In this document: positions 29,436-37,887 of the stretch, piece by piece
Layout: each line of letters opens with the position of its first letter
Position numbering within the stretch: position 1 is the stretch's first letter
Source of the DNA: Agrobacterium vitis
GTDB lineage: Bacteria; Pseudomonadota; Alphaproteobacteria; Rhizobiales; Rhizobiaceae
Length of the DNA stretch: 64,000 nucleotides
Assembly: GCF_013337045.2 (NCBI RefSeq)
Contig: NZ_CP118259.1
Span: forward strand, 868,001-932,000
Direction: 5' to 3'
Position numbers and translations under genes: made by a program
Notes under the pieces: model-generated
Databases searched by the model: none
Told to the model about the DNA's origin: nothing
Seen by the model: the letters and a program-made list of their open reading frames with translations, nothing else

Positions 29436-30932
29436 TCAGGTTTCCTCGTAAGGCGTGAAGCTCGGATCGGCCAGATCGGCAAAGCGGGTAAACTGCGCCT
29501 GGAAGGCCAGTTTGACGGTGCCGGTTGGTCCGTGACGCTGCTTGGCGATGATCACGTCCGCCGTGCCGCGTACTTTTTCCATCTGGGCTTCCCATTCGGG
29601 ATATTTGGGGTCGCCCTGGTCGCGGGGTTCGAGGTTCTGCACATAATATTCCTCACGGAACACGAACATCACCACGTCGGCGTCCTGCTCGATCGAGCCT
29701 GATTCACGAAGGTCGGAGAGCTGAGGACGCTTGTCGTCGCGGCTTTCCACCTGACGCGAAAGCTGCGATAGCGCGACGATTGGCACGTTCAGTTCCTTGC
29801 CAAGTGCTTTCAAGCCGGTGGTGATCTGGGTGATTTCCTGGACGCGGTTTTCCCCTGATTTGCCCGAGCCGGTCATCAGCTGAATATAGTCTACCACCAA
29901 ACAATCGAGGCCACGCTGGCGCTTCAGGCGGCGGGCACGGGCGGAAAGCTGGGCGATGGAAATACCACCGGTCTGGTCGATGAACAGCGGCACTTTCTGC
30001 ATGGTCTGGGAAAAGCCGACCAGCTTTTCGAAATCCTGCTCGGTAATATCGCCACGGCGGATTTTCGAAGAGGATACTTCGGTCTGCTCGGACATGATAC
30101 GGGTGGCGAGCTGCTCGGACGACATTTCGAGCGAATAGAAGCCGACCACGCCGCCGTTTTTGGCTTTGAACGACCCGTCCGGCTGCACTTCCGGCTCGTA
30201 GGATGCGGCGATGTTCCAGGCGATATTGGTGGCAAGCGAGGTCTTACCCATGCCGGGACGTCCGGCCAGCACGATCAAGTCGGAGCGCTGCAAACCGCCC
30301 ATCTTGCTGTCAAGCGAATGAATGCCGGTGGAAATGCCGGACAAATGACCGTCACGCTCAAAAGCGGCGCCTGCCATATCGACGGCCTGGGCCACCGCAT
30401 CGTTGAAGGATTGGAAACCACCGTCATAGCGGCCGTTCTCGGCGAGATCGAACAAACGCCGCTCGGTATCTTCGATCTGCGCCTGCGGCGGCATGTCGAG
30501 CGGTGCGTCGAAGGCGATATTCACCATGTCTTCGCCGATGGTGATCAGCGCACGGCGCAGGGCCAGATCGTAGATCGCCCGGCCATAGTCCTCGGCATTG
30601 ATGATCGACACGGCTTCCGACGCCAGCCGCGCCAGATATTGGGCAATGGTGAAATCACCGATCTTCTGGTCCGAGGGCAGGAAGGTCTTGATCGTCACCG
30701 GATTGGCGGTCTTGCCCATGCGGATAATGTCGGAGGCAACCTCATAGATCTTCCGGTGCAGGCCCTCGTGGAAATGCGGCGGTTTGAGAAAATCCGAGAC
30801 ACGATAATAGGCATCGTTATTAACCAGGATCGCGCCGAGCAAAGCCTGTTCGGCCTCGATATTGTTCGGGGCTTCGCGGTAATGGGGCTCTGCCGGCTGG
30901 GCAGGATTTAACCTGCGCGCAACATCGTTCAT
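29436..30932 (-). CDS. dnaB: Replicative DNA helicase
   Basis: A 498-residue hexameric helicase. The N-terminal domain begins NNIEAEQALLGAILVNNDAY; the RecA-like C-terminal domain has Walker A GRPGMGKTSLA, VVDYIQLMTGSG as Walker B, and SQLSRQVESRDDKRPQLSDL then RESG as the following motifs. No intein or other insertion is visible. It lies in the rpsF-rpsR-DUF2232-rplI-dnaB order but behind a strong terminator, so it probably has its own promoter. Confidence 0.97.
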   Translation of the reverse strand: MNDVARRLNPAQPAEPHYREAPNNIEAEQALLGAILVNNDAYYRVSDFLKPPHFHEGLHRKIYEVASDIIRMGKTANPVTIKTFLPSDQKIGDFTIAQYLARLASEAVSIINAEDYGRAIYDLALRRALITIGEDMVNIAFDAPLDMPPQAQIEDTERRLFDLAENGRYDGGFQSFNDAVAQAVDMAGAAFERDGHLSGISTGIHSLDSKMGGLQRSDLIVLAGRPGMGKTSLATNIAWNIAASYEPEVQPDGSFKAKNGGVVGFYSLEMSSEQLATRIMSEQTEVSSSKIRRGDITEQDFEKLVGFSQTMQKVPLFIDQTGGISIAQLSARARRLKRQRGLDCLVVDYIQLMTGSGKSGENRVQEITQITTGLKALGKELNVPIVALSQLSRQVESRDDKRPQLSDLRESGSIEQDADVVMFVFREEYYVQNLEPRDQGDPKYPEWEAQMEKVRGTADVIIAKQRHGPTGTVKLAFQAQFTRFADLADPSFTPYEET

Positions 30933-31132
30933 GGGCTTTATCCGTTCTCTCTCGCTGGAAGCTGCATTCCTATCGATCCCGCGCGGCGGTTAAAGGGCGC
31001 ATTGCGATAAACACAGTAGTTCACAGGCCTGATGCGCCAGGGCAGAAAAAAACAAGCTGAACCCGCTTTTTCCATTGACTGTGGTATGGCGCGACTCAGT
31101 TCTTCAGGTGCCTATTTTAACTCGATCTGCAC

Positions 31133-31158
31133 AAAAAAACGCCCGGAAAATCCGGGCG
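31133..31158 (-). terminator. Rho-independent terminator of the rpsF-rpsR-rplI operon
   Basis: On the minus strand an eight-base-pair stem (cgcccgga/tccgggcg) with a three-base loop is followed by seven T. It lies 27 bp after the rplI stop. Confidence 0.92.
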
Positions 31159-31185
31159 TCTCTTCAATCGATAATGACGAATATC

Positions 31186-31761
31186 TTATTCGTCGTCGCC
31201 ATCGCGGTCGGCATCCGGATCGAAAAAGTCTTCCGGACGCAGAGCGTCTTCGTCCACGCCGTAGATGGCGTCGGCGGAGGTGAGGCTTTCGCCCTTGGCC
31301 TGACGCTCAGCTTCTTCAGCGGAACGGGCAACGTTGATTTCGATGCTGATTTCAACTTCAGCATGCAGGTGCATGGTGACGTTGTGCAGGCCGATGGTCT
31401 TGATCGGGTTGTTCAGCTCGACCTGGTTGCGCGAAACGGTAAAGCCTTCGGCAGCCAGAGCTTCGATGATGTCGCGGGCCGCAACCGAACCGTAGAGCTG
31501 GCCGGTTTCGCCAGCCGAACGGACGACGATGAACGACTTGCCGTTCAGAACGTCAGCAACGGTCTGGGCTTCGGACTTGCGCTCCAGGTTGCGGGCTTCG
31601 AGGGTGGCGCGCTCGGCGTCGAAACGGGCCTTGTTGGCGGCGTTGGCGCGCAGCGCCTTGCCGGTTGGCAGCAGGTAGTTACGGGCAAAGCCGTCACGAA
31701 CCTTAACCACTTCGCCCATCTGGCCAAGCTTGGCGATGCGCTCGAGAAGAATGACTTGCAT
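31186..31761 (-). CDS. rplI: 50S ribosomal protein L9
   Basis: A 191-residue L9. [20 protein letters not shown] and [15 protein letters not shown] are the N-terminal RNA-binding signature, followed by the long connecting helix ([19 protein letters not shown]) and the C-terminal domain. The C-terminal tail beyond ~150 is acidic ([20 protein letters not shown]), longer than in E. coli L9 as in other alphaproteobacteria. Last gene of its operon. Confidence 0.97.
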   Translation of the reverse strand: MQVILLERIAKLGQMGEVVKVRDGFARNYLLPTGKALRANAANKARFDAERATLEARNLERKSEAQTVADVLNGKSFIVVRSAGETGQLYGSVAARDIIEALAAEGFTVSRNQVELNNPIKTIGLHNVTMHLHAEVEISIEINVARSAEEAERQAKGESLTSADAIYGVDEDALRPEDFFDPDADRDGDDE

Positions 31762-31774
31762 GCTATGTTCCTTT

Positions 31775-31816
31775 CAATTCAAGTTGGGCAATTCAAGTTG
31801 GGCAATCCAAGTTTGG
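31775..31816. repeat. Three tandem 14-bp repeats before rplI
   Basis: Units at 31775-31788, 31789-31802 and 31803-31816: the first two are identical (caattcaagttggg), the third differs at two positions. They fill most of the 59-bp spacer between the DUF2232 gene stop and the rplI start, just upstream of the rplI ribosome site. Confidence 0.85.
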
Positions 31817-31820
31817 AAGG

Positions 31821-32858
31821 TCATGTTTCGGGTGTGTTACCGTCATCGGACTTGCTGTCTGAATCAGGTTTGTTACCCGCATCGGGTTTGCCGTCCGCAT
31901 CGGGCTTTCCTGTTGTCCTCGGTGGGGTGAGGGCAACGGTCCGCCGTGTGTCGATAAGGCCGAGAATGACGATGAAGAAGGCCGGAAAGACCAAAAACGC
32001 CGCCATATAGGTGAGGATCAGCGCCGGTACGCGCCATTCCTTGCCACGGGTGCGTTGATGCAGCGATGCGAAGCCGCCGAGCAGAAAACCTGCCCCAAAC
32101 GTGCCGCAGACAGTCGCGCCGATCAGGGCCGGAACGCCGCCGATAAAACATGCGACAATGCCAGCCAGGAAGATGAATGGCGCATTGCGGTTCATACGCA
32201 GCGCCGAGGGAATATCCTCGCGCGGACGCAAGGCATTGCCCGATGCCGCCACGATCCGGCTTGCCATGTAATAGGCGGCAAACAGCATGATGACCCACAT
32301 GCCACCCTGCACAATCGGCAGGGTCAGCAGCATGGTGGACTTGATTCCGACGGTGCTGCCCATGGTGGCGGCAACGGTCGGATCGCGATCGTTTAGCGAC
32401 TGCATCAGCGCATCGATCATGTTGCCGACCAGTTCAGCATCATAGCCGATCATCACGCCGAGGAAGATGACGCCGATGCAGACCAACCCGCAGAGATGCA
32501 TGAGGATATCTGACAGCGGATACCAGGCGAGCAGCTTGTCCGGGCCGCCGATTTCAGACGCCGGGCGGGCAAGATTGGCAAGATGGCTGATCCAGCCGGC
32601 TGGCAGAAGAGTAAATACGGCCATGGCGCAAGCAAACAGCGGCGAGACCGCCAGTGCGCCAGCAAAGGCTGCGGTGACGATGGCGACGATGGCGGGGACA
32701 TTGCCCCAGCGAAGGCCGACAATCATCACGGGCAGGGCGGATGCCGCATAGAAAACCGAGGAAAAAGACGGCTGTGCATTGGCCGCCAGCACCAGAAAGA
32801 TGGCGGTCACGCCGGCGAGAAAGCCGGTCAGCAGCAATTTTCCGTCCAATTGTTTCAC
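31821..32858 (-). CDS. DUF2232 family multi-pass membrane protein
   Basis: A 345-residue protein with about eight hydrophobic segments, such as LLLTGFLAGVTAIFLVLAAN and the Gly/Ala-rich ALPVMIVGLRWGN. In alphaproteobacteria a DUF2232 protein sits between rpsR and rplI, as here; its role is unknown. The start is uncertain: GTG 32858 has AGGA eight bases upstream and I prefer it to the TTG at 32900. The C-terminus is unusual: a hydrophilic tail built on a six-residue Lys-Pro-Asp repeat (KPDADG, KPDAGN, KPDSDS, KSDDGN). Confidence 0.82.
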   Translation of the reverse strand: MKQLDGKLLLTGFLAGVTAIFLVLAANAQPSFSSVFYAASALPVMIVGLRWGNVPAIVAIVTAAFAGALAVSPLFACAMAVFTLLPAGWISHLANLARPASEIGGPDKLLAWYPLSDILMHLCGLVCIGVIFLGVMIGYDAELVGNMIDALMQSLNDRDPTVAATMGSTVGIKSTMLLTLPIVQGGMWVIMLFAAYYMASRIVAASGNALRPREDIPSALRMNRNAPFIFLAGIVACFIGGVPALIGATVCGTFGAGFLLGGFASLHQRTRGKEWRVPALILTYMAAFLVFPAFFIVILGLIDTRRTVALTPPRTTGKPDADGKPDAGNKPDSDSKSDDGNTPET

Positions 32859-32961
32859 GTCGCTGTCCTGCGCCTGGCAGTTAGAGGGCGATACCGTCAA
32901 GCGGCCTGCACCTCAACATGGGATTTATCCGTTCCGATCCACGCCCATCGCGGAAGGGAGA

Positions 32962-32983
32962 CGGCCCCCGAAAACGGGAGCCG
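32962..32983. other. Intercistronic hairpin rpsR / DUF2232
   Basis: cggcccccg and cgggagccg pair except for one internal mismatch around an aaaa loop in the 145-bp spacer. There is no T-tract on the minus strand, so it may be an mRNA-stability or processing element and not a terminator. Confidence 0.4.
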
Positions 32984-33003
32984 CAAAGTCACGTCAGCTT
33001 AGG

Positions 33004-33252
33004 TTAAGCAACAACGTAAGGCAGCAGGCCAAGGAAGCGGGCGCGCTTGATGGCCTTGGCCAGCTCGCGCTGCTTCTTCTGCGAAACAGCCGTGATCCGC
33101 GAGGGAACGATCTTGCCGCGCTCGGAAATGTAGCGCTGCAGCAGACGCACGTCCTTGTAGTCGATCTTCGGAGCGTTGGCGCCGGAGAAGGGGCAGGTCT
33201 TGCGACGGCGATGGAACGGACGACGAACCGTGGAAGAGGAAACTTCAGCCAT
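33004..33252 (-). CDS. rpsR: 30S ribosomal protein S18
   Basis: An 82-residue S18: [20 protein letters not shown] then [16 protein letters not shown] and [32 protein letters not shown] is the family start; the two codons before it are ignored. It begins 12 bp after rpsF, its binding partner in the 30S platform. Confidence 0.97.
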   Translation of the reverse strand: MAEVSSSTVRRPFHRRRKTCPFSGANAPKIDYKDVRLLQRYISERGKIVPSRITAVSQKKQRELAKAIKRARFLGLLPYVVA

Positions 33253-33264
33253 AGTCAAATCTCC

Positions 33265-33726
33265 TTATGCGCGATCTTCGCGCGGACGGCGCGGACGATC
33301 ACCAAAGCTTTCACGACCACCTTCACGGGGACCACGATCACCACGATCACCGCGGTCGCCACGATCCGGACGGTCGCCATCACGGCGCGGACGGTCGTCA
33401 CGGTCGCGCTTCTGCATCATGGCAGACGGGCCTTCTTCGTGGGCTTCAACGGCGATGGTCATGTAACGAAGAACGTCTTCGTTGATGCGCATCTGACGCT
33501 CGACTTCGTGCACGGCCGCAGCCGGAGCATCGATGTCCATGAGAGCGTAGTGAGCCTTGCGGTTCTTGTTGATGCGGTAGGTCAGGGACTTCAGGCCCCA
33601 GTTTTCTACGCGCCCGACTTTGCCGCCATTTGCTTCGATAACACCCTTGTACTGTTCTACGAGGGCATCAACCTGCTGTGCGGACATATCCTGCCGGGCA
33701 AGGAATACATGTTCATAAAGAGCCAT
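33265..33726 (-). CDS. rpsF: 30S ribosomal protein S6 with repetitive charged tail
   Basis: A 153-residue S6. [40 protein letters not shown] and [20 protein letters not shown] form the ordinary ~110-residue S6 domain. The remaining ~45 residues are an Arg/Asp/Gly tail with short tandem units (RGD repeated three times, plus [10 protein letters not shown]), longer than in E. coli. In E. coli S6 is post-translationally glutamylated at its C-terminus; whether that applies here is unknown. First gene of the ribosomal operon. Confidence 0.96.
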   Translation of the reverse strand: MALYEHVFLARQDMSAQQVDALVEQYKGVIEANGGKVGRVENWGLKSLTYRINKNRKAHYALMDIDAPAAAVHEVERQMRINEDVLRYMTIAVEAHEEGPSAMMQKRDRDDRPRRDGDRPDRGDRGDRGDRGPREGGRESFGDRPRRPREDRA

Positions 33727-34032
33727 GATAGCTTTGCCTTTCTTGCTGTGATCATCACCCGGATCGGCGCTAAGCCTCAACGACTGCTCCTGATCGGGCA
33801 AGGCCCGGGGCAAGAAAAGCGTTGTACGAGACGGTCGAGAGCGGAGACACGGGAGGCCGAAACGCTTTTCGTTTCTGACGGCAAAACAAGTCTGCCGGCC
33901 CTCCGTTCAGCCACCAGCCAAAAGACCGGGTGTTGCGAACAGCGGGCTTATAGCTGGTTTCAGCCGGAAAGCAAGCAAAAAGCTGGGGAAACCTATCGGT
34001 TGCGCGCCAAGGCATTCTTAATACGGGAGACC
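33727..34032. promoter_or_regulatory. Leader region upstream of rpsF
   Basis: About 306 bp between the emfourin-like gene and rpsF, both on the minus strand. It must contain the rpsF promoter and leader. One perfect small hairpin (33859-33875, gaaacg/cgtttc) is visible but has no T-tract. An S6:S18-binding leader is known in many bacteria; I could not confirm its structure here. Confidence 0.4.
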
Positions 34033-34317
34033 TTACCGCAGCCGATCCTTGACGGCGGCCTTGACTTCATCCGGCACCAGGCTTTCAGGCACTTCCACGG
34101 ACCGGTCGCCGAAACGCGACGGCCAGACGATGCGATAGCGAAATCCATCCGCAACGGCGGTTGTTTGAGGCACAGACTCCCGGAAAAACTCTTCGATCAG
34201 CTGTTTTTCCGCAGCGCTCAGTTTTTCGACGGCGCAGACCCCATCGCTGCGCAACGCCGATCTCGCGCCGCCAAAGCCGCCAAAGCCGCCCATTTTTTCG
34301 AGAATAAGTTCATCCAT
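34033..34317 (-). CDS. Emfourin-type inhibitor of protealysin-like protease
   Basis: A 94-residue protein encoded 54 bp downstream of the M4 protease gene. It has a Gly-rich N-terminal GGFGGFGGARSALR followed by a Leu/Glu helix (VEKLSAAEKQLIEEFF), a strand pair (DGFRYRIVW) and VEVPESLVPDEVKAAV. That order fits emfourin, the small slow-binding inhibitor co-encoded with protealysin in Serratia, where the protease is intracellular or secreted without a normal signal. Identification rests on context plus the overall pattern. The ribosome site is weak and the exact start is uncertain. Confidence 0.7.
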   Translation of the reverse strand: MDELILEKMGGFGGFGGARSALRSDGVCAVEKLSAAEKQLIEEFFRESVPQTTAVADGFRYRIVWPSRFGDRSVEVPESLVPDEVKAAVKDRLR

Positions 34318-34371
34318 ACGGTGTTGACCTTTACGGCCCTGATCGATGCCGCCGTGATCGTGGCAAACGCA

Positions 34372-35415
34372 TCAGACCGAAGCACTTTGCAAACCCACAT
34401 CGCTCCAGGCGGTGTCGAGCGTTTCAGCGAGCGATCCATCTCCTGGATAAAGTCTGGCAGCTCCGGCCCGGGTCGCCTCGGCAAATTCCGCCATGGTCAT
34501 ATCCGGGTTGCTGCCATTCTTTGTGAGTGCATCATACCATATCTGTCCGGTCTTGTCCCAGCTTTTGCCGCCAATGCGGGTGGCTGCCAGATAAAAGGCG
34601 CGATTGGCGATGCCGCTGCTTTCGTGTGGGTCCATCCCATCGCGGTAATCGCTGAAATGGCTGATCTGCTCGGCCATGCAATGGGATGCTTCAGGATTGG
34701 CCATGTCGCGCAGGCAGGTATATTTCTGCCGGGCCGTCGGGCCGAGAATGTCATTGCCGATCAGCCAATCGGCCTCATCGGCACTCTGGCCTTTCGTCCA
34801 TTGCTTGAACATGCTGCCGAACACATCCGAGAGACTTTCATTCAGCCCGCCCGGCTGATTTTCATAGTCGAGGCCGAGGGTATATTGGGTGATGCCATGG
34901 GTTAGCTCATGGCCGACCACATCGGCGCTCTCGCAGAAGGGGGTGAAAATTTCCCCGTCGCCATCGCCATAGGCCATTTGCGAGCCGTTCCAGAAGGCGT
35001 TGTTATAGTCCTTGCCGTAATGGACCGACGACAGGATGGTCATGCCATTGCCGTCGATGGAATTGCGCTCGAAGACGCTGCTGAAGAATTCCTCGACCCC
35101 GCTCGTGGTGTCGAATGTGGTCTTCACCTGTTCATCCGTTGAAGAACCGGGATTGACGATCTGCACGCCGGGAAGGGTCATGCCGTTATTGCAGGTATAG
35201 ACCGGGATGTCCGGTGCCTGGGCCACGGTCACGGAAAACGCCCGAAAAGGCCGCTTGGCGATGGTCAACTGTCGGGCGCTGTCTCGAAACTGGCGCACTT
35301 GATGGTCGTGATGCATGGTTTCCTGTAACCGCTCGCGGACGGCGGCTGGAAAATCCTGGTCATGCGACAGGGCAATCAGCACTTTTTCGGGAATGATTTG
35401 GCAATAGCGGCACAT
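34372..35415 (-). CDS. Protealysin-like M4 metallopeptidase
   Basis: A 347-residue thermolysin-family protease. The zinc site is HELTH at residues 169-173 with the third ligand Glu193 in LNESLSDVFG; the catalytic His lies in MDPHESSGIANRAFYL. Instead of a long secretory pro-region it has a short ~50-residue propeptide starting CRYCQIIPEKVLIAL, the mark of the protealysin subgroup. No signal peptide is visible. The ATG has GGAGG five bases upstream. Protealysins cleave actin-like and other host proteins and are linked to invasion in Serratia; a role in this organism is inference. The inhibitor gene follows. Confidence 0.92.
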   Translation of the reverse strand: MCRYCQIIPEKVLIALSHDQDFPAAVRERLQETMHHDHQVRQFRDSARQLTIAKRPFRAFSVTVAQAPDIPVYTCNNGMTLPGVQIVNPGSSTDEQVKTTFDTTSGVEEFFSSVFERNSIDGNGMTILSSVHYGKDYNNAFWNGSQMAYGDGDGEIFTPFCESADVVGHELTHGITQYTLGLDYENQPGGLNESLSDVFGSMFKQWTKGQSADEADWLIGNDILGPTARQKYTCLRDMANPEASHCMAEQISHFSDYRDGMDPHESSGIANRAFYLAATRIGGKSWDKTGQIWYDALTKNGSNPDMTMAEFAEATRAGAARLYPGDGSLAETLDTAWSDVGLQSASV

Positions 35416-35570
35416 GGCAACCTCCATCATTGATCAGATTTCCACCGAGGGGAGTATAAAGTGTCGTTGAAATTTATTCGGGAAAACGATCAAGGCGCCA
35501 GCAGGTTCCATGCCGTGCCAGATAAAGTCGCGGGCACGCCAAGGACATCACGCGGTTTTTGAAAGAGTGA

Positions 35571-36476
35571 TCAGGCCGATTTGATCTGGAGGGTCAGGTG
35601 GCCATCATGATTGGCAAATGCAAAGCTTGGGGTGGAGCCTTTGGCCGCCGCGCCGTCAAAGGTCACGGTCATCTTGTCGGACGAGCCTGCAAAGGTCAGG
35701 ATCAGGCTATTGCTGCCAGCGGTGACAGTGATATCGCTCTGCTGAAATCCGCCCAGCTGAAGAGAGAGTGGCCCATCCGTGGTCACGCTGTCCTGACCAT
35801 CGCCAGCGGCAAAGGCATATTCTGCCACGCTATTGCTGCCGGGTGTTTGGTGGATGGTCACCGTATCATTGCCGGTTCCGCCAGAGGCGAAGATGCGGCT
35901 GCCTTCGAGATACATCGTATCATCGCCAGCTCCGCCGTCGATATTGGCCAGTGTGTCGCCGGAGGCTTTGATACTGTCGTCACCATCGCCGCCCGTTACA
36001 GCCATGATCAGCGATCCCGTCAACTGGATATCGTCATCACCGACTCCGCCGTCGATCTCCGAGAGCAGGGCGGCACTGGCTTTCAGGCTGTCCTTGCCGT
36101 CGCCAAGTGCAACTCCTGCCATGGCAGCGCTTTTGGCCACCAGACTGTCGTCGCCATTGCCGGTCTCGACCTGATAGACGCCGCGGCCGGTAAAGGTCAG
36201 GCTGTCATTGCCCTCCGTGCCGGTAACGCTGGTAATATAGCCAAGGCTTTCACTGACATCCGCCTGGTCCGTGCTGCCGCCATCGCCAAGGCTGAGAATT
36301 TCGATGATGCGGGCCAATGCCCGTTGCCCGGCGCTGTCGGAGACTGTGCCACGTTCAGATTGGCTATGGCCAGTGTTTGTCGTTGTTGTGGGTTTGGCCG
36401 CGCTGGTGCCGGAAAACAGCTGGCTTGCATAGGCCACGGCATTCGGGTCGCGATAGAAACTGTTGATGCTGCTCAT
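35571..36476 (-). CDS. Gly-Asp repeat protein, non-canonical RTX/beta-roll type
   Basis: A 301-residue acidic protein. Residues ~85-209 contain seven units of the form xGxGxD[ST][LI], six successive ones spaced exactly 19 residues apart (ETGNGDDSL, ALGDGKDSL, DGGVGDDDI, TGGDGDDSI, DGGAGDDTM). Classic RTX repeats have a nine-residue period, so here only one Gly-Asp turn per full coil seems kept. The C-terminus (residues 215-301) is beta-rich and ends in LTLQIKSA, compatible with a type I secretion signal. No secretion genes are adjacent. GGAG lies eight bases before the ATG. Function unknown; calcium binding is inferred. Confidence 0.7.
   Translation of the reverse strand: MSSINSFYRDPNAVAYASQLFSGTSAAKPTTTTNTGHSQSERGTVSDSAGQRALARIIEILSLGDGGSTDQADVSESLGYITSVTGTEGNDSLTFTGRGVYQVETGNGDDSLVAKSAAMAGVALGDGKDSLKASAALLSEIDGGVGDDDIQLTGSLIMAVTGGDGDDSIKASGDTLANIDGGAGDDTMYLEGSRIFASGGTGNDTVTIHQTPGSNSVAEYAFAAGDGQDSVTTDGPLSLQLGGFQQSDITVTAGSNSLILTFAGSSDKMTVTFDGAAAKGSTPSFAFANHDGHLTLQIKSA
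35850..36224 (-). repeat. Protein-coding repeat block, 57-bp period
   Basis: The DNA encoding the 19-residue units of the preceding protein. The amino-acid pattern is regular while the DNA has drifted, so the array is old and under protein-level selection and not a recent slippage product. Confidence 0.75.
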
Positions 36477-36580
36477 GTGCGCTCTCCGTGCCCGGTACGA
36501 GCCACAAGATAAGAGCACACTTATATATAAAGATAGGTAAAGCTACTCTTGCCTGCAAATGCGGTGAGCAAAGGGTTAAC

Positions 36581-36606
36581 AAAAAAGGGCGGGATATCTC
36601 CCGCCC
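36581..36606 (-). terminator. Rho-independent terminator of the aldo/keto reductase gene
   Basis: Minus strand: an eight-base-pair stem (gggcggga/tcccgccc) with a four-base loop followed by six T, 31 bp after the reductase stop. Confidence 0.9.
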
Positions 36607-36636
36607 CTATTGTTATTCTTGGCTCGCCAAAAACTG

Positions 36637-37680
36637 TCAGATCGGCATGGGATATTGCCGGTAAATCGCGGCAATGCCCTTCATCACCTCGTCGGACAGG
36701 GTGACGTCGGCAGCGCCAATATTGGTTTTCAGCTGCTCCATGCTGGTCGCGCCAATAATAACCGAAGCCATGAACGGACGGGTCAGGCAGAAGGCCAGCG
36801 CCATTTGCGATGGGTCGAGGCCGTGCTGTTTGGCCAATTCCAGATAGGCGCGGGTGGCGGGTTCCTGATGGGGTGTCAGACGGCCACCGATATCGCCGTT
36901 GATCGAGGCGCGTGATCCGGCAGGCTTTGTGCCATCAAGATATTTGCCGCTCAGGATGCCGCCAGCCAGCGGCGAATAGGACAGCAGCCCGACCTGTTCG
37001 TGGTGGGACAGTTCCGCCATGTCGAGATCGTGCGGACGGTAAAGCAGGTTGTATTCGTTCTGCACGCTGGCGACCCGCGGCAGGCCTTTTTGCTCGGCGA
37101 TATCCAGAAATTTCTGGGTTCCCCAGGTGGTTTCGTTTGACAGGCCGATGGCGCGGATCTTTCCGGCGGTGACGCAATCCTGCAAAGCCTCGAGCTTTTC
37201 GGTGATTTCGGCCAGCACCTGGGTGCGGTTCTGGTTGGACGGATCGTAGCCCCAGACCCCACGGAAATGATAATGACCACGATTGGGCCAATGAATTTGA
37301 TAGAGGTCGATATAATCGGTTTTCAGCCGCAACAGGCTGGCATCGACCGCCTCGCGGATCGTGTCGGCATTGATCGGCGCACCACCGCGGATATAGGGTC
37401 GGCCGGCGCCTGCAACCTTGGTTGCCAGCACCACGTCCTTGCGTTTTCCGGTCTTTTCAAACCATAGACCGACCAGTTTTTCGGTATCCGTATAGGTTTC
37501 GGCAGAGAGTGGCGTGGTGGGATAAAGCTCGGCGGTATCGAAGAAATTCACGCCCTTATCAAGGGCATAGTCCATTTGTGCGAAGGCGTCTTCCTTGGTA
37601 TTCTGGCTTCCCCAGGTCATGGTGCCGAGGCAGATTGAGGAGACGGAAATATCCGTGCGGCCAAGCCTGTTATATTTCAT
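36637..37680 (-). CDS. NADP(H)-dependent aldo/keto reductase, Tas-like
   Basis: A 347-residue TIM-barrel reductase resembling E. coli Tas. MKYNRLGRTDISVSSICLGT then MTWGSQNT starts it; NFFDTAELYP holds the catalytic Asp and Tyr, LATKVAG the Lys and YQIHWPNR the His. SNETTWGTQKFL and VQNEYNLLYR follow as in Tas. Substrate unknown. Monocistronic, with its own terminator, and divergent from fabD. Confidence 0.9.
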   Translation of the reverse strand: MKYNRLGRTDISVSSICLGTMTWGSQNTKEDAFAQMDYALDKGVNFFDTAELYPTTPLSAETYTDTEKLVGLWFEKTGKRKDVVLATKVAGAGRPYIRGGAPINADTIREAVDASLLRLKTDYIDLYQIHWPNRGHYHFRGVWGYDPSNQNRTQVLAEITEKLEALQDCVTAGKIRAIGLSNETTWGTQKFLDIAEQKGLPRVASVQNEYNLLYRPHDLDMAELSHHEQVGLLSYSPLAGGILSGKYLDGTKPAGSRASINGDIGGRLTPHQEPATRAYLELAKQHGLDPSQMALAFCLTRPFMASVIIGATSMEQLKTNIGAADVTLSDEVMKGIAAIYRQYPMPI

Positions 37681-37887
37681 GGTCTATGGTCTCGGTTTTG
37701 AAAAAGCTCTTTGCGAGCAGGGAGGGATCGAGGCGGAATGTAGAGGGAATTTTCCGATCCGCAAGACCCGCCAATGCACCTCCAAAGCCTGTGACTTCAC
37801 CGGGGTTGAGGCGTCGATACGGCCTCGAAGGGTTGACTCTCCAGGATAGTTTGTGAATTGGAGAAGGAAATTAGCAGGGAGTACCGC

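Noticed and set aside
33727..33850. S6:S18-binding leader RNA upstream of rpsF
   Set aside because: Expected from other bacteria, but I could not find a convincing conserved stem with the required CCG element by eye.
32779..34905. 708-codon open frame on the plus strand
   Set aside because: It runs antisense through rpsR, rpsF, the inhibitor and the M4 protease, all of which are clear genes; it reads as low-complexity shadow sequence.
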